Below, piece by piece: positions 34,409 to 43,565 of a stretch of 64,000 nt of DNA. The translations under genes were made by a program, and so were the position numbers. The stretch is taken from positions 1 to 64,000 of the forward strand of contig JAGWXI010000004.1 in assembly GCA_018969975.1 (NCBI GenBank), given 5' to 3'. Within the stretch, counting starts at the first letter, position 1. The number at the start of each line of letters is the position of its first letter. Below the pieces are notes generated by a model. It saw only the letters and a list, made by a program, of their open reading frames with translations, had not been told where the DNA came from and ran no database searches. The DNA is from Burkholderiales bacterium (GTDB taxonomy: Bacteria; Pseudomonadota; Gammaproteobacteria; Burkholderiales; Burkholderiaceae_C).

Positions 34409-35674
34409 ATGGCTCAAACCCTTGCACAAAAATTGATCGCTCGTGCTGCAGGGAAAAAACAAGTTGCTGTTGGCGAGCTTGTAACTTGCCAAATTGATTT
34501 GGCTATGTTTCACGATTCTTCTGGCCCACGGCGTTTAAAGCCTATGTTGGATGAACTAGGCGCCAAGATTTGGGATCCATCAAAAGTAGTTTTGGTTATA
34601 GACCACTATGTTCCTGAACAAGATACAGATGCAAAGCGGATTGTTCAAATTGCGCGTGATGCATCTAAAGCTTGGAAGTTGCCGCATGTTATTGATTCAG
34701 AGGGAATTTGTCATGTTGTTTTGCCAGAGCGCGGACATTTACATCCCGGAATGATGTGCGTTGGAGGAGACTCCCATTCCCCTACAGGAGGAGCTTTTGG
34801 TGCCTACATGTTTGGAATCGGTGCTACTGAAATGCTTGGTGTAGTGGTAACGGGTGAGATCTGGTTACAGGTGCCTAAAACGCTTCGAATGGTATGGACT
34901 GGACGACTGAATAAGGGAGTCTTTGCTAAGGACATGATGTTGCACATGATCGGACGCTTTGGAATGAATGGGGGTCAATACCAAGCAGTGGAATTTGCAG
35001 GCGAGGCCATTGCAAATCTTGGTATGCAAGAGCGTATGACACTGTCAAATATGAGTGCAGAGCTAGGCGCTCAGGTTGGATTAATAGCTGCTGACGATGT
35101 AACTTATGCATACTTGCGCAGTGTTGGAGTCCATGCTAAAGATTTGGAGGAATTAAATAATTGGCATGGTGACCCGGATGCCGAACAAGAAGATTTTTAC
35201 TTCAATGCCTCTAAATTAAGCCCGCAAGTTGCTGCACCGCACAGCCCGGCCAATGTAAAGCCCGTCGAAGAATTCAAGAACTTATCCATTGATGTTGCCT
35301 ATATTGGAGCGTGTACAGGTGCGAAATTAGAGGATTTACGAGCTGCTGCGCAAGTTTTGCATGGGAAAAAAATTGCAAAAAATATTCGTTTATTCGTTGC
35401 ACCTGCTAGTGCCAGAGATCAACGCCAAGCTGAGCACGAAGGGATCATGCAGATTTTGCGTGATGCTGGTGCACTCGTGCTTGCAAATAGTTGTGGTGCC
35501 TGTGCTGGTTATGGTGCAACTTTTGAAGAACATTCCACCATAATTTCAAGTACAGCACGAAACTTTAAAGGTCGTATGGGTCCACCTAGCGTGCAAGTGT
35601 ATCTAGCATCCCCTGCGACAGTAGCAGCATCGGCTGTTGAAGGACGCATTAGTGATGTAAGAGAAATGTTATGA
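34409..35674 (+). CDS. Aconitase-superfamily hydro-lyase, large subunit (LeuC/homoaconitase/dimethylmalate-dehydratase-like)
   Basis: A 421-residue [4Fe-4S] dehydratase subunit. Cluster cysteines are visible in IGACTGAKLEDLRAAA and SCGACAGYG. CVGGDSHSPTGGAFGAYMFG corresponds to the GDSHT segment of isopropylmalate isomerase but is divergent. With the small subunit it should add or remove water across the double bond of an unsaturated di- or tricarboxylate. No other leucine-biosynthesis gene is near and the operon is catabolic, so biosynthetic LeuC is unlikely. Close relatives by architecture are homoaconitase, maleate hydratase and 2,3-dimethylmalate dehydratase. Which substrate applies is not known. 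Confidence 0.82.
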   Translation: MAQTLAQKLIARAAGKKQVAVGELVTCQIDLAMFHDSSGPRRLKPMLDELGAKIWDPSKVVLVIDHYVPEQDTDAKRIVQIARDASKAWKLPHVIDSEGICHVVLPERGHLHPGMMCVGGDSHSPTGGAFGAYMFGIGATEMLGVVVTGEIWLQVPKTLRMVWTGRLNKGVFAKDMMLHMIGRFGMNGGQYQAVEFAGEAIANLGMQERMTLSNMSAELGAQVGLIAADDVTYAYLRSVGVHAKDLEELNNWHGDPDAEQEDFYFNASKLSPQVAAPHSPANVKPVEEFKNLSIDVAYIGACTGAKLEDLRAAAQVLHGKKIAKNIRLFVAPASARDQRQAEHEGIMQILRDAGALVLANSCGACAGYGATFEEHSTIISSTARNFKGRMGPPSVQVYLASPATVAASAVEGRISDVREML

Positions 35675-36168
35675 CTACGTATAAGTCGCGTGTATGGAAA
35701 TTAGGGTCGGATGTTGATACCGATTCGCTTGCCCCTGGTGCGTATATGAAGTACGGTGTTGATGTCATTGCGCAATATTGTTTAGAAGCGATTCGTCCTG
35801 ATTTTGCTAAAAATGTTCGAGCTGGTGATGTTTTAGTTGCTGGTCCCAATTTTGGCATTGGTTCTTCTAGAGAACAGGCCGTTGAAGTTTTAATGCATTT
35901 AGGTTTGAGAGCGGTAATTGCGCCAACGTTTGGCGGATTATTTTTCCGTAACGCCTTCAATCTAGGTTTACTTTTGATAACTTGCCCTGAGGCTGAAAAA
36001 ATACTTCAAGACGAAACTATTACCTTGCTGGAAACTGGAGAAATAGAACGAGAAAATGGAACGGTGCTGATGTGCAACAAAACCCCAGATTTCTTGATGA
36101 ATATGATTCATGTCGGAGGTTTAATGAATGTTTTGAAATTACGAAGTCAGGGAAATCTCGATGCATGA
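35671..36168 (+). CDS. Aconitase-superfamily hydro-lyase, small subunit (LeuD-like)
   Basis: A 165-residue swivel-domain subunit. DVDTDSLAPGAYMKYG (about 12-27) is the DTD plus substrate-specificity loop, and FGIGSSREQAVEVL contains the GSSRE active-site motif. The specificity loop after the DTD segment reads AYMKYG, unlike the YLKT or YLRT of typical isopropylmalate isomerases, consistent with another substrate. It starts in the stop of the large-subunit gene (ATGA) and overlaps the next gene by 8 bp. Confidence 0.85.
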   Translation: MTTYKSRVWKLGSDVDTDSLAPGAYMKYGVDVIAQYCLEAIRPDFAKNVRAGDVLVAGPNFGIGSSREQAVEVLMHLGLRAVIAPTFGGLFFRNAFNLGLLLITCPEAEKILQDETITLLETGEIERENGTVLMCNKTPDFLMNMIHVGGLMNVLKLRSQGNLDA

Positions 36169-37849
36169 TCCAAATGAGCGACAGTCTATTGACCCTGTAA
36201 CTCTCGCAGTACTGAAGGGCCGTCTAGAGCAAATTGCTGACGAAATGGATGCCACCCTTTACCGAAGCGCTTTCAACCCCATCATTGCAGAGGCACATGA
36301 CGCTTGTCATGGACTCTATGACGCGCTAACTGGTGACACTTTGATACAGGGTAAGTCAGGTCTGCCGGTCTTTGTAGGCGCCATGGCTTTTGCGGTACGC
36401 ACTGCTGCTCGAACCGCCCAAGAGCGCGGTGGTATGTTAGATGGGGATACATGGCTTTTTAATGATCCTTACGAAGGTGGAACGCATGCAAATGACTTTA
36501 AGTTAGTGCGTCCCTTTTTTCGAGATGGACGTTTGTTTTGCTACCTTGCTTCTGCAGCACATTGGCACGACGTCGGTGGTGCAGTTCCAGGTAATTACAA
36601 CCCCGCGGCGACCGAATGTTGGCAAGAGGCCGTTCAAATTCCACCGGTTCGAATTGTTCGGCAAGATCTATTGGAACAAGATGTGCTTGCGATATTACGT
36701 GCCAATACCCGACTTCCTGACAGTCTCTGGGGAGATTTAAATGGTCAACTTGCGGCCTTGGAATTGGGTGTAAAGCGGTTGCACGATTTACTTGATGAAT
36801 ACAGCGATAGTCGAGTCTTGGAAGCAATGGAAGAATTACGAAAACGTGCATTGACGTTAATGCGTACGCACATCAACACCTTGCCTGATGGTGTTTATAG
36901 TTTTGAAGATGTACTGGATAACGATGGCGTAAAAGATGAGTTGCTAACTATTGCCCTGGATATGACGGTCAAAGGCGACCGAATGACGCTTGATTTTTCC
37001 CGCACCTCTGATCAGTGTGCAGGTCCAGTCAATATTTCTAGGGCCACTGCTGTTGCAGCTTGTTATGTGGCCCTCAAGCATGTCTTTCCAGATGTGCCTG
37101 CCAACGCTGGTGTCTTAGATGCTGTGGATTTTCTGATGCCTGATCGGTTAGTAATTACTGCTGAGCGACCTAGACCTGTGGGGGGGTATACCGAAACTAT
37201 TTTGCGAATGATTGATGTCATTTTTAGTGCTTTTGCCTTGGCAGATCCACACAGAGCAGTCGCTCACGCGTACGGAACCATTAATGCCCTTTCCATTGCA
37301 GGCCACCGAAGCGATAGTGGGCGTAAAGGACAACGTTGGGTGATGTTTAGTTTCTTTGGCGGAGGTCACGGCGGGCATAGCGATGGCGATGGTTTAAGCC
37401 ATGGAAATGCTCCCATTTCAACTGCAACGATTCCACCATTGGAAATTTTGGAGGCCGCATACCCTGTACGATTCACGCAGTGGTCTCTTCGGCAAGACTC
37501 TGGTGGCAAGGGTAAGCATCGCGGTGGTTTAGGTGCGGTATATGAAATCGAATTATTGGAAGAAAACGCAGAGGTTTTTATTTTTGGAGAGCGTGGTAGA
37601 GCTCCGCCTAAAGGCATAGCGGGTGGTGGCGATGCCTTACCCAATATTTTTTCATATCAACATCAAGGCAAGTGGTGCAGGCCTCCTATGGTCTCCAAGA
37701 TGCTTGGTATTGAACTCAAGAGAGGGGAACGGGTTCGGCTGGAAACACCGGGAGGGGGCGGTTGGGGTAACCCATCTGAAAGAGATGTCACATTGCAAAA
37801 AATAGATGAAGATTTCGCTTACATAACGAACTCAAAAAATCTTCGTTAA
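36161..37849 (+). CDS. Hydantoinase B/oxoprolinase family protein
   Basis: A 562-residue protein of the HyuB family (N-methylhydantoinase B, 5-oxoprolinase C-terminal half, acetone/acetophenone carboxylase alpha-type subunits). Conserved parts are the N-terminal IDPVTLAVLKGRLEQIADEM, NDPYEGGTHANDFKLVRPFF and GGGHGGHSDGDGLSHGNAP. The C-terminal TPGGGGWGNPSERD is the usual end of the family. With the A subunit encoded 10 bp downstream it would open a cyclic amide/imide or carboxylate a ketone in an ATP-dependent reaction. Full length. The substrate is not determined by sequence alone. Confidence 0.88.
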   Translation: MHDPNERQSIDPVTLAVLKGRLEQIADEMDATLYRSAFNPIIAEAHDACHGLYDALTGDTLIQGKSGLPVFVGAMAFAVRTAARTAQERGGMLDGDTWLFNDPYEGGTHANDFKLVRPFFRDGRLFCYLASAAHWHDVGGAVPGNYNPAATECWQEAVQIPPVRIVRQDLLEQDVLAILRANTRLPDSLWGDLNGQLAALELGVKRLHDLLDEYSDSRVLEAMEELRKRALTLMRTHINTLPDGVYSFEDVLDNDGVKDELLTIALDMTVKGDRMTLDFSRTSDQCAGPVNISRATAVAACYVALKHVFPDVPANAGVLDAVDFLMPDRLVITAERPRPVGGYTETILRMIDVIFSAFALADPHRAVAHAYGTINALSIAGHRSDSGRKGQRWVMFSFFGGGHGGHSDGDGLSHGNAPISTATIPPLEILEAAYPVRFTQWSLRQDSGGKGKHRGGLGAVYEIELLEENAEVFIFGERGRAPPKGIAGGGDALPNIFSYQHQGKWCRPPMVSKMLGIELKRGERVRLETPGGGGWGNPSERDVTLQKIDEDFAYITNSKNLR

Positions 37850-37859
37850 TATTTAATTT

Positions 37860-39932
37860 ATGCCTACTTTAAAAAATCAATCGCCTCACTTAATAGTAGG
37901 GGTCGATGTCGGTGGAACTTTTACTGACTTGTTCGTTTTAGACGAGCACGATGGAACAGCACACATCATAAAAGTGCCTTCTACCCGAGGTGAGGAAGCT
38001 CGAGGTTTTATGAATGGGCTAACCTGTATGAGTGAGGATCGATCAAAGGGAGTAGCTTCTTCTGTTTCAACAATCGTCCACGGTACTACTGTAGGAACTA
38101 ATGCGTTGCTAGAGCGTAAGGTAGCGCGAACTGGCATTCTTACTACGCGTGGTTTTCGTGACGTTTTAGAAATGCGCAGGCGGGATCGTCCGCAGACCTG
38201 GGGCTTGCGGGGAAGCTTTCAACCTATAGTTCAACGTAATTTACGATTAGAGGTCGATGAGCGTGTGTTGGCAGATGGAAGCTTGCACACTGCTGTTGAT
38301 CTTTTGCAGGTTCGTTCACAAGCACAACTACTGATTGACGCTGGTTGTGAGGCAATATGTATTTTCTTTATCAATGCGTATGCTAATCCCATCAATGAAC
38401 AACTAGCGGTCGCTGTCGTTAGAGAGATGTGGCCTAACCCTTTTGTGACAGCTGCAAGTGAAGTTTTGCCTGAGATACGAGAATTTGAGCGATGCTCTAC
38501 CGCCACCCTCAATGCGGCATTACAACCCGTTGTAGGTAGTTATTTGTCAAACCTAGATGATGATTTACGAAGCGAAGGATTTGCCGGTGAATTATTAATT
38601 GTGCAAAGTAACGGTGGGGTGATGTCTAGTAAGACGGCATGCGATGTACCCGTGCGAACGGCGCTATCGGGACCTGCTGCAGGAGTGATTGCTTGTGCTT
38701 CGGTTGCACGTGCTTCAGGTTTTCTCAATGTAATTACTGGAGACATGGGTGGAACTTCATTTGATGTATCACTTGTTGCTAATGGAGAAGCTGCACTGAC
38801 AGCGCAGACCTCTATAGAGTTTGGTTTAGTCGTTCGCTCCCCAATGATCCAGATTGAAACGATTGGTGCAGGGGGTGGCTCAATCGCCAGCGTAGATGCA
38901 AGTGGGATGTTACGCGTAGGACCTGAGTCGGCAGGTAGTAATCCTGGTCCAGTTTGTTATGGAAAAGGCAATACGCTTCCTACCGTAACTGATGCAAATG
39001 TTGTACTGGGCAGAATTGCAGCGGATCGTCCGTTAGGCGGAGGTTCGCTAAATGCGTTAGATAAAAAATCTGCGGAACAAGCTATTGAAGATACTATTGC
39101 TAAACCATTAGGTTTGGATACGCTTGCTGCGGCAGAGGCAATATTGACAGTTGCAAATGCGAAGATGGCTGGAGCGATTAGGGTTGTTTCGATTGAGCGG
39201 GGACATGATCCCCGCCAGTTTGCCTATATGCCTTTTGGCGGAGGTGGCGCTCTCCACGTATGCGCCATGATGCGAGAGGTTGGTGTAATCACTGGAATCG
39301 TGCCACGTTATCCTGGTGTTACGTCTGCATTGGGATGCGTGATGGCAGATATGCGTCATGATGCAGTCCAAACTCTCAATAAATCTTTAGCAGACTTGGA
39401 TTTAGTACATCTCAAAACTCTTTTAAACCAATTGGCTGTTACTTGTCAGAAACGACTTGATTCTGCGGGCGTTAAATTTGAGCGCATTGACGAAGTTATT
39501 GCGCTTGATATGCTTTATATGGGACAAACCCATACATTAGCAGTTCTAATAGATCAGGGTAATTTGACGCATGAAACAATTAAATCTGCTTTTGAAAAAA
39601 CATATCTTGCATCTTTTGGTCGAGTACTCAGCGGTATAACCATCCGTGTGATGAATTTGCGTTACGCGAGAATAGGCGTACGACCTAAATTTGATTTAAC
39701 CATTTTGGCGCCAAAAGCATTAGGTGTTTGGGAATCTCTTGGAGTGCAAAAAGTTTTTCATAGTGGTCAATGGTGGGATGCCCAACGCTATGCTCGCCTT
39801 GAACTACCAGTTGGATCAAAGATTAAGGGTCCAGCTATTTTTGAGCAAGCAGATACAACTATCTGGTTGGAGCCAGGCTTCGCTGCAAGAGTAGATTCTC
39901 TTGGCAATTTATTGGTGGACAGGACCTCATAA
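37860..39932 (+). CDS. Hydantoinase A/oxoprolinase family protein
   Basis: A 690-residue HyuA subunit with the actin-like ATPase fold. The N-terminal phosphate loop is GVDVGGTFTDLFVLDE. VHGTTVGTNALLERK, GDMGGTSFDVSLV and IGAGGGSIASVDASGMLRVG are conserved nucleotide and domain signatures. HyuA proteins phosphorylate the substrate oxygen, and HyuB completes ring opening. It follows hyuB-like by 10 bp and overlaps the next gene by one base. Length and motifs are intact. Alternatives are an acetone- or acetophenone-type carboxylase subunit, but the gamma subunit of those is not seen. Confidence 0.88.
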   Translation: MPTLKNQSPHLIVGVDVGGTFTDLFVLDEHDGTAHIIKVPSTRGEEARGFMNGLTCMSEDRSKGVASSVSTIVHGTTVGTNALLERKVARTGILTTRGFRDVLEMRRRDRPQTWGLRGSFQPIVQRNLRLEVDERVLADGSLHTAVDLLQVRSQAQLLIDAGCEAICIFFINAYANPINEQLAVAVVREMWPNPFVTAASEVLPEIREFERCSTATLNAALQPVVGSYLSNLDDDLRSEGFAGELLIVQSNGGVMSSKTACDVPVRTALSGPAAGVIACASVARASGFLNVITGDMGGTSFDVSLVANGEAALTAQTSIEFGLVVRSPMIQIETIGAGGGSIASVDASGMLRVGPESAGSNPGPVCYGKGNTLPTVTDANVVLGRIAADRPLGGGSLNALDKKSAEQAIEDTIAKPLGLDTLAAAEAILTVANAKMAGAIRVVSIERGHDPRQFAYMPFGGGGALHVCAMMREVGVITGIVPRYPGVTSALGCVMADMRHDAVQTLNKSLADLDLVHLKTLLNQLAVTCQKRLDSAGVKFERIDEVIALDMLYMGQTHTLAVLIDQGNLTHETIKSAFEKTYLASFGRVLSGITIRVMNLRYARIGVRPKFDLTILAPKALGVWESLGVQKVFHSGQWWDAQRYARLELPVGSKIKGPAIFEQADTTIWLEPGFAARVDSLGNLLVDRTS

Positions 39933-40534
39933 TGCGTTGCAAAATAAATGGTCTGGCATGTTTAATCATCGTAGATTTACAAAATGACTTTTTATCGCCA
40001 GAAGGTGCTTATGCCCGTGGTAAAACTATCAGCCATGAGGCGCTTCTCTTGCCTGAGCGTCTGGTCCCAATAGCTCAGGAAGTTAAAAAACATCATGGAT
40101 TAGTGGTTGCAAGTCTTTTTACTTTATGGCCTGATGCAGCGGGTCAGCCTATGATTTCACCGCACTTACTGGAGCGGCGTCCTTTTTTAAAAAAAGGCGA
40201 TTTTTCACCTGGTACTTGGGGGCAAGCTAATGTTCCTTCCATTGCGTCGGTGGTGGATGTGACTGTTTCCAAAGTGGCCTACTCAGCTTTCTTTAACACT
40301 CAACTTGATTGGGTACTAAGAAAGGCTGAAATCACTACGGTAGTTATTTGCGGAATCGTTACCAACGGTGGGGTGGCTAGTACTGTTAGAGATGCGCATA
40401 TGCGTGATTACCAAACCGTGGTTCTAAGCGATGGATGTGCTACTTTTACGCAAACAGCCCACCAAGCTGCTTTAACTGATATGTCTTCAGTCGCGCAAGT
40501 GATGACGTGTGAACAATTTTTAGAAATCCTATGA
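39932..40534 (+). CDS. Isochorismatase-fold hydrolase lacking the nucleophilic cysteine
   Basis: A 200-residue member of the isochorismatase/cysteine hydrolase family. The aspartate D15 (IVDLQNDF) and lysine K114 (TVSKVAYSAF) of the usual Asp-Lys-Cys triad are present. The nucleophile segment reads CGIVTNGGVASTVRDA, placing glycine (G147) where amidases such as PncA or N-carbamoylsarcosine amidohydrolase have cysteine. Isochorismatases of the PhzD type also have no cysteine there and use acid catalysis. An amidase role is therefore doubtful, and vinyl-ether-like or another hydrolysis is possible. It overlaps both neighbours by 1-4 bp. Confidence 0.8.
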   Translation: MRCKINGLACLIIVDLQNDFLSPEGAYARGKTISHEALLLPERLVPIAQEVKKHHGLVVASLFTLWPDAAGQPMISPHLLERRPFLKKGDFSPGTWGQANVPSIASVVDVTVSKVAYSAFFNTQLDWVLRKAEITTVVICGIVTNGGVASTVRDAHMRDYQTVVLSDGCATFTQTAHQAALTDMSSVAQVMTCEQFLEIL

Positions 40535-41904
40535 CAACAAGTGTGCATCGCATTCAAAGCTTGGATGCGCCAGCACACACTGCTGTAGTTATTGTGGGTG
40601 CTGGGGCTTGTGGCTTGACGGCTGCTTTAACTCTTGCACATCTGGGAAAAGAGTGCGTTATTTTGGAGCGTGATGCGATGCCTGCAGGTTCAACGGCATT
40701 GTCGTCTGGGTTTGTTCCAGCCGCAGTTACACAAGCGCAAAAAACACAAGGCATTCATGATTCTGCAGACTTGTTTGCTAATGATATTCAATTGAAGGCA
40801 AGGGGTAATGCATCTTCGTTATTGGTTAAGGCATATACCGAAGCTATTGGTCCGGCGATGGATGCCTTATCTATCCACCATGGAATACCGTGGCAAGTGA
40901 TTGATACATTTTTATACCCCGGTCACTCGGTTCACCGTATGCACGCAGTACCAGAAAAAACTGGTGCTGGCTTGATGATGCGATTACAAAATGCAGCTGA
41001 GTCTGCGGGTGTAGTTATCTTGACGCAAGCAAGAGCGACTGATCTCTATGTCAATCATGCAGATAAAGCGCTTGGGATTGGGTTTATTCGTCCAGATGGG
41101 CGGTTGGAGAAACTGAGTTGCGAAAAAGTCTTATTTGCCTGTAACGGATTTGGAGGTGATGCTGATCTAGTTAGTGACTATTTGCCACAAATGCGTGATG
41201 CGTTGTATGCAGGACATATTGGAAACGATGGCAGTGCAATCAAATGGGGACGACAACTAGGTGCGCAACTATCAGACCTTGGAGGGTACCAAGGACACGG
41301 TTCTTGGGCTATTCCTCAAGGTGCTTTGATAACTTGGGCGTTGATGATGGAAGGTGCAGTTCAAATTAATGCGAACGGGGAACGGTTTCATGATGAATCA
41401 CAGGGCTATTCGGAGGCGGCAGTACATGTATTGACCCAACCTTTTGGTATGGTTTGGAATATTTTTGATGATCAACTTTTGAAGTTCGCGCAAGATTTTC
41501 CAGATTTTGTTGAGGCGCAAGCCGCTGGGGTTATTCGCAGTTTTAAAGATATTGAAGCTCTCGCAAAGTACATAGGCTGTGGTGCAAAAAAATTAGCAGA
41601 TACGCTTAATCTAGTAAGAGAAGGCGAAGATCAGCAGACCGGTCGTATTTTTAAACGTAATCTCTCACTGCCGCTTCATGCAATTCGCGTGACTGGTGCT
41701 TTATTTCATACCCAGGGTGGTTTAGATATTAATGCGCATTGTCAAGTAATGCGTCCAGACGCAAGCATATTTCCAAACTTACTCGCTGCAGGAGGTGCAG
41801 CACGTGGTGTTTCTGGAAATGACGTTTGGGGATATTTGTCTGGTAATGGACTGTTAAGCGCCATAGCAGGTGGATACATAGCCGCGCACACCGCTGCTGA
41901 GTGA
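40531..41904 (+). CDS. FAD-dependent oxidoreductase (fumarate reductase/KstD-like flavoprotein family)
   Basis: A 457-residue flavoprotein of the FAD_binding_2 family, which includes fumarate and urocanate reductases and 3-ketosteroid dehydrogenases. The dinucleotide loop is VGAGACGLTAALTLA (about 22-36), followed by GSTALSSGFVPA. The C-terminal FAD region has TQGGLDIN and AAGGAARGVSGNDVWGYLSGNG. No signal peptide or heme-binding motif is seen, so it is cytosolic. It would reduce or introduce a C=C bond next to a carbonyl. It overlaps the preceding gene by 4 bp. Confidence 0.85.
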   Translation: MTTSVHRIQSLDAPAHTAVVIVGAGACGLTAALTLAHLGKECVILERDAMPAGSTALSSGFVPAAVTQAQKTQGIHDSADLFANDIQLKARGNASSLLVKAYTEAIGPAMDALSIHHGIPWQVIDTFLYPGHSVHRMHAVPEKTGAGLMMRLQNAAESAGVVILTQARATDLYVNHADKALGIGFIRPDGRLEKLSCEKVLFACNGFGGDADLVSDYLPQMRDALYAGHIGNDGSAIKWGRQLGAQLSDLGGYQGHGSWAIPQGALITWALMMEGAVQINANGERFHDESQGYSEAAVHVLTQPFGMVWNIFDDQLLKFAQDFPDFVEAQAAGVIRSFKDIEALAKYIGCGAKKLADTLNLVREGEDQQTGRIFKRNLSLPLHAIRVTGALFHTQGGLDINAHCQVMRPDASIFPNLLAAGGAARGVSGNDVWGYLSGNGLLSAIAGGYIAAHTAAE

Positions 41905-41918
41905 TAAGGGATGAATTT

Positions 41919-42779
41919 ATGGAATTAAAAAATCGATTAGTAAAAACTGAGGTTCTTTTAGTGCCGGGAGTTTATGACGCCCTGAGTGCGTTGATCGCAG
42001 AGCAGGCTGGATTCGAAGCTTTGTATTTGTCTGGTGCTTCTATTGCCTATACGTTGCTTGGGAGATCTGATGTAGGACTAACTACTGCAAGTGAGGTTGT
42101 CAATACTCTGGCGCACATTACGGATCGTGTAAAAATTCCAGTCATCGTCGATGCTGATACTGGATTTGGAAATGCATTGAATACACAGCGTACTGTGCGT
42201 GATTTCGAACGTGCTGGAGCAAGCATGATTCAATTAGAGGATCAAACTTTTCCTAAACGTTGTGGGCATCTAGACGGTAAATCTGTTATTTCAGTCGTAG
42301 AGATGGAAGGAAAGTTGCAAGCCGCTTTAGATGCTAGGCATACTTCCAATACGTTGATATTAGCCAGAACAGACGCACTGGCAGTTGAAGGACTAGATGC
42401 CGCAATTGACCGAGCTGAGCGCTATTTAGCCTGTGGTGTAGATGCTATTTTTATCGAGGCTGTTCGAACTGCAGATCAAATGCATACCGTTTGTCAAAGG
42501 TTTGCATCACGGATTCCAATGCTCGCAAATATGGTGGAGGGAGGTAAAACCCCTGTTCAAAGTGCCAAAGAGTTGGGTGAAAGCGGCTACAAAATTGTTA
42601 TCTTTCCGGGTGGGACTGCTCGCGCTGTATCACACACACTACAGGGGTATTTTTCTAGTTTGATGCAGCACCAAACTACCCAGCCTTGGCAAAATCAAAT
42701 GCTGGATTTCGATGGATTGAATACGCTGATAGGCACATCAGATCTAATTAGCTTGGGTAAAAAATACGAATCTAATTAA
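41919..42779 (+). CDS. Isocitrate lyase/PEP mutase superfamily lyase (dimethylmalate/methylisocitrate lyase-like)
   Basis: A 286-residue TIM-barrel enzyme. The ATG at 41919 has an AAGGGA site at normal spacing; a GTG at 41901 would add six residues and overlap the previous stop. VDADTGFGNA gives the Mg2+ aspartates (D78, D80). PKRCGH (C115) is the catalytic cysteine loop of isocitrate, 2-methylisocitrate and 2,3-dimethylmalate lyases; PEP mutases lack this cysteine. It should cleave a 2- or 3-hydroxy-diacid by retro-Claisen/retro-aldol to two smaller acids. It is the last gene of the 12-gene unit, 14 bp after the flavoprotein. Confidence 0.87.
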   Translation: MELKNRLVKTEVLLVPGVYDALSALIAEQAGFEALYLSGASIAYTLLGRSDVGLTTASEVVNTLAHITDRVKIPVIVDADTGFGNALNTQRTVRDFERAGASMIQLEDQTFPKRCGHLDGKSVISVVEMEGKLQAALDARHTSNTLILARTDALAVEGLDAAIDRAERYLACGVDAIFIEAVRTADQMHTVCQRFASRIPMLANMVEGGKTPVQSAKELGESGYKIVIFPGGTARAVSHTLQGYFSSLMQHQTTQPWQNQMLDFDGLNTLIGTSDLISLGKKYESN

Positions 42780-42785
42780 AAACTG

Positions 42786-43565
42786 CTAAAGCAAAACCTT
42801 CACCGCATCAAAAATTAACCTGCAAGAGATGAGAAATAATCCAATTTGAATAAGCCGAAAGAATAAGTAGTCAGCTATTTTTTTGGTGAGATAAGCACCT
42901 GCAAAAGCGCCTGCAATAGCAAAGGGTATGAGATAGGCTGCTGCCATCAGATCGTCGTCGGAGTAAGGCCTGAGGTTTTGGTAAGGGACTATCTTTGCAA
43001 AGTTAATGATGGCGAAAAGAATAGTTGCCGTTCCTGCAAATTGCGCTTTTGAAAGTTTTTGTGGCAAAACATAAATTTGAAAAGGCGGTGCACCTGCATG
43101 CGAGATGAAACTTGTGAATCCAGAGAGGGCGCCCCAAAAAACTCCTTTTTTGACATTGGCTTCTTGGGGTGGATGATCAGAGGTTTTTCGCAACCAGGTG
43201 TTGAGGCAAAAACCGATTCCTAGAAAACCTAATGCAAATTTGATTGCCGTATCCGAGGTAACTGCAGCGGTTAACCAACCGATGAATACACCCAGCAGGG
43301 AGGCAGGAATTAATATTTTCAGATTGCTTGCGCTGAAGTCTTTTCGGTAGAGCCACACTCCAAAAACATCTGAAATGACATAGATGGGGAGCAACAAAAT
43401 AGCCGCCTTCACGGGTGACATCACCAGAGAAAGAATGGGCACAGCTAGCATGCCAATCGAAGGCAAACCGCCTTTTGACATGCCTATCAATATCGCGCCA
43501 GTTGCCGATAAGAAAAAACCAGTATCAAGTGCCAACAAAATAATTCGCCATTTGGTAGAAAACAA
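42786..43565 (-). CDS. TauE/SafE-family membrane permease
   Basis: A 259-residue protein with about eight hydrophobic segments in two repeats. GMSKGGLPSIGMLAVPILSL (about 28-47) and SGFTSFISHAGAPPFQIYVL (about 148-167) are the duplicated TauE/SafE motifs. Members export sulfite, sulfoacetate or other small organic anions, or import some. The called ATG lies inside feoB, overlapping it by 41 bp. A start further in, such as TTG at 43538 or 43535, would shorten the overlap and cannot be excluded. It probably shares the feo transcript. Ligand unknown. Confidence 0.82.
   Translation of the reverse strand: MFSTKWRIILLALDTGFFLSATGAILIGMSKGGLPSIGMLAVPILSLVMSPVKAAILLLPIYVISDVFGVWLYRKDFSASNLKILIPASLLGVFIGWLTAAVTSDTAIKFALGFLGIGFCLNTWLRKTSDHPPQEANVKKGVFWGALSGFTSFISHAGAPPFQIYVLPQKLSKAQFAGTATILFAIINFAKIVPYQNLRPYSDDDLMAAAYLIPFAIAGAFAGAYLTKKIADYLFFRLIQIGLFLISCRLIFDAVKVLL

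Noticed and set aside
34409-36168. Leucine biosynthesis genes leuCD
   Set aside because: No leuA or leuB nearby, divergent substrate loops, and tight linkage to an importer and hydantoinase genes point to catabolism.
37180-37186. Seven-G runs in the hydantoinase B gene and in livH (54490-54496) as phase-variation switches
   Set aside because: Tracts of seven are short, the frames are intact, and neither gene encodes a surface structure usually under phase variation.
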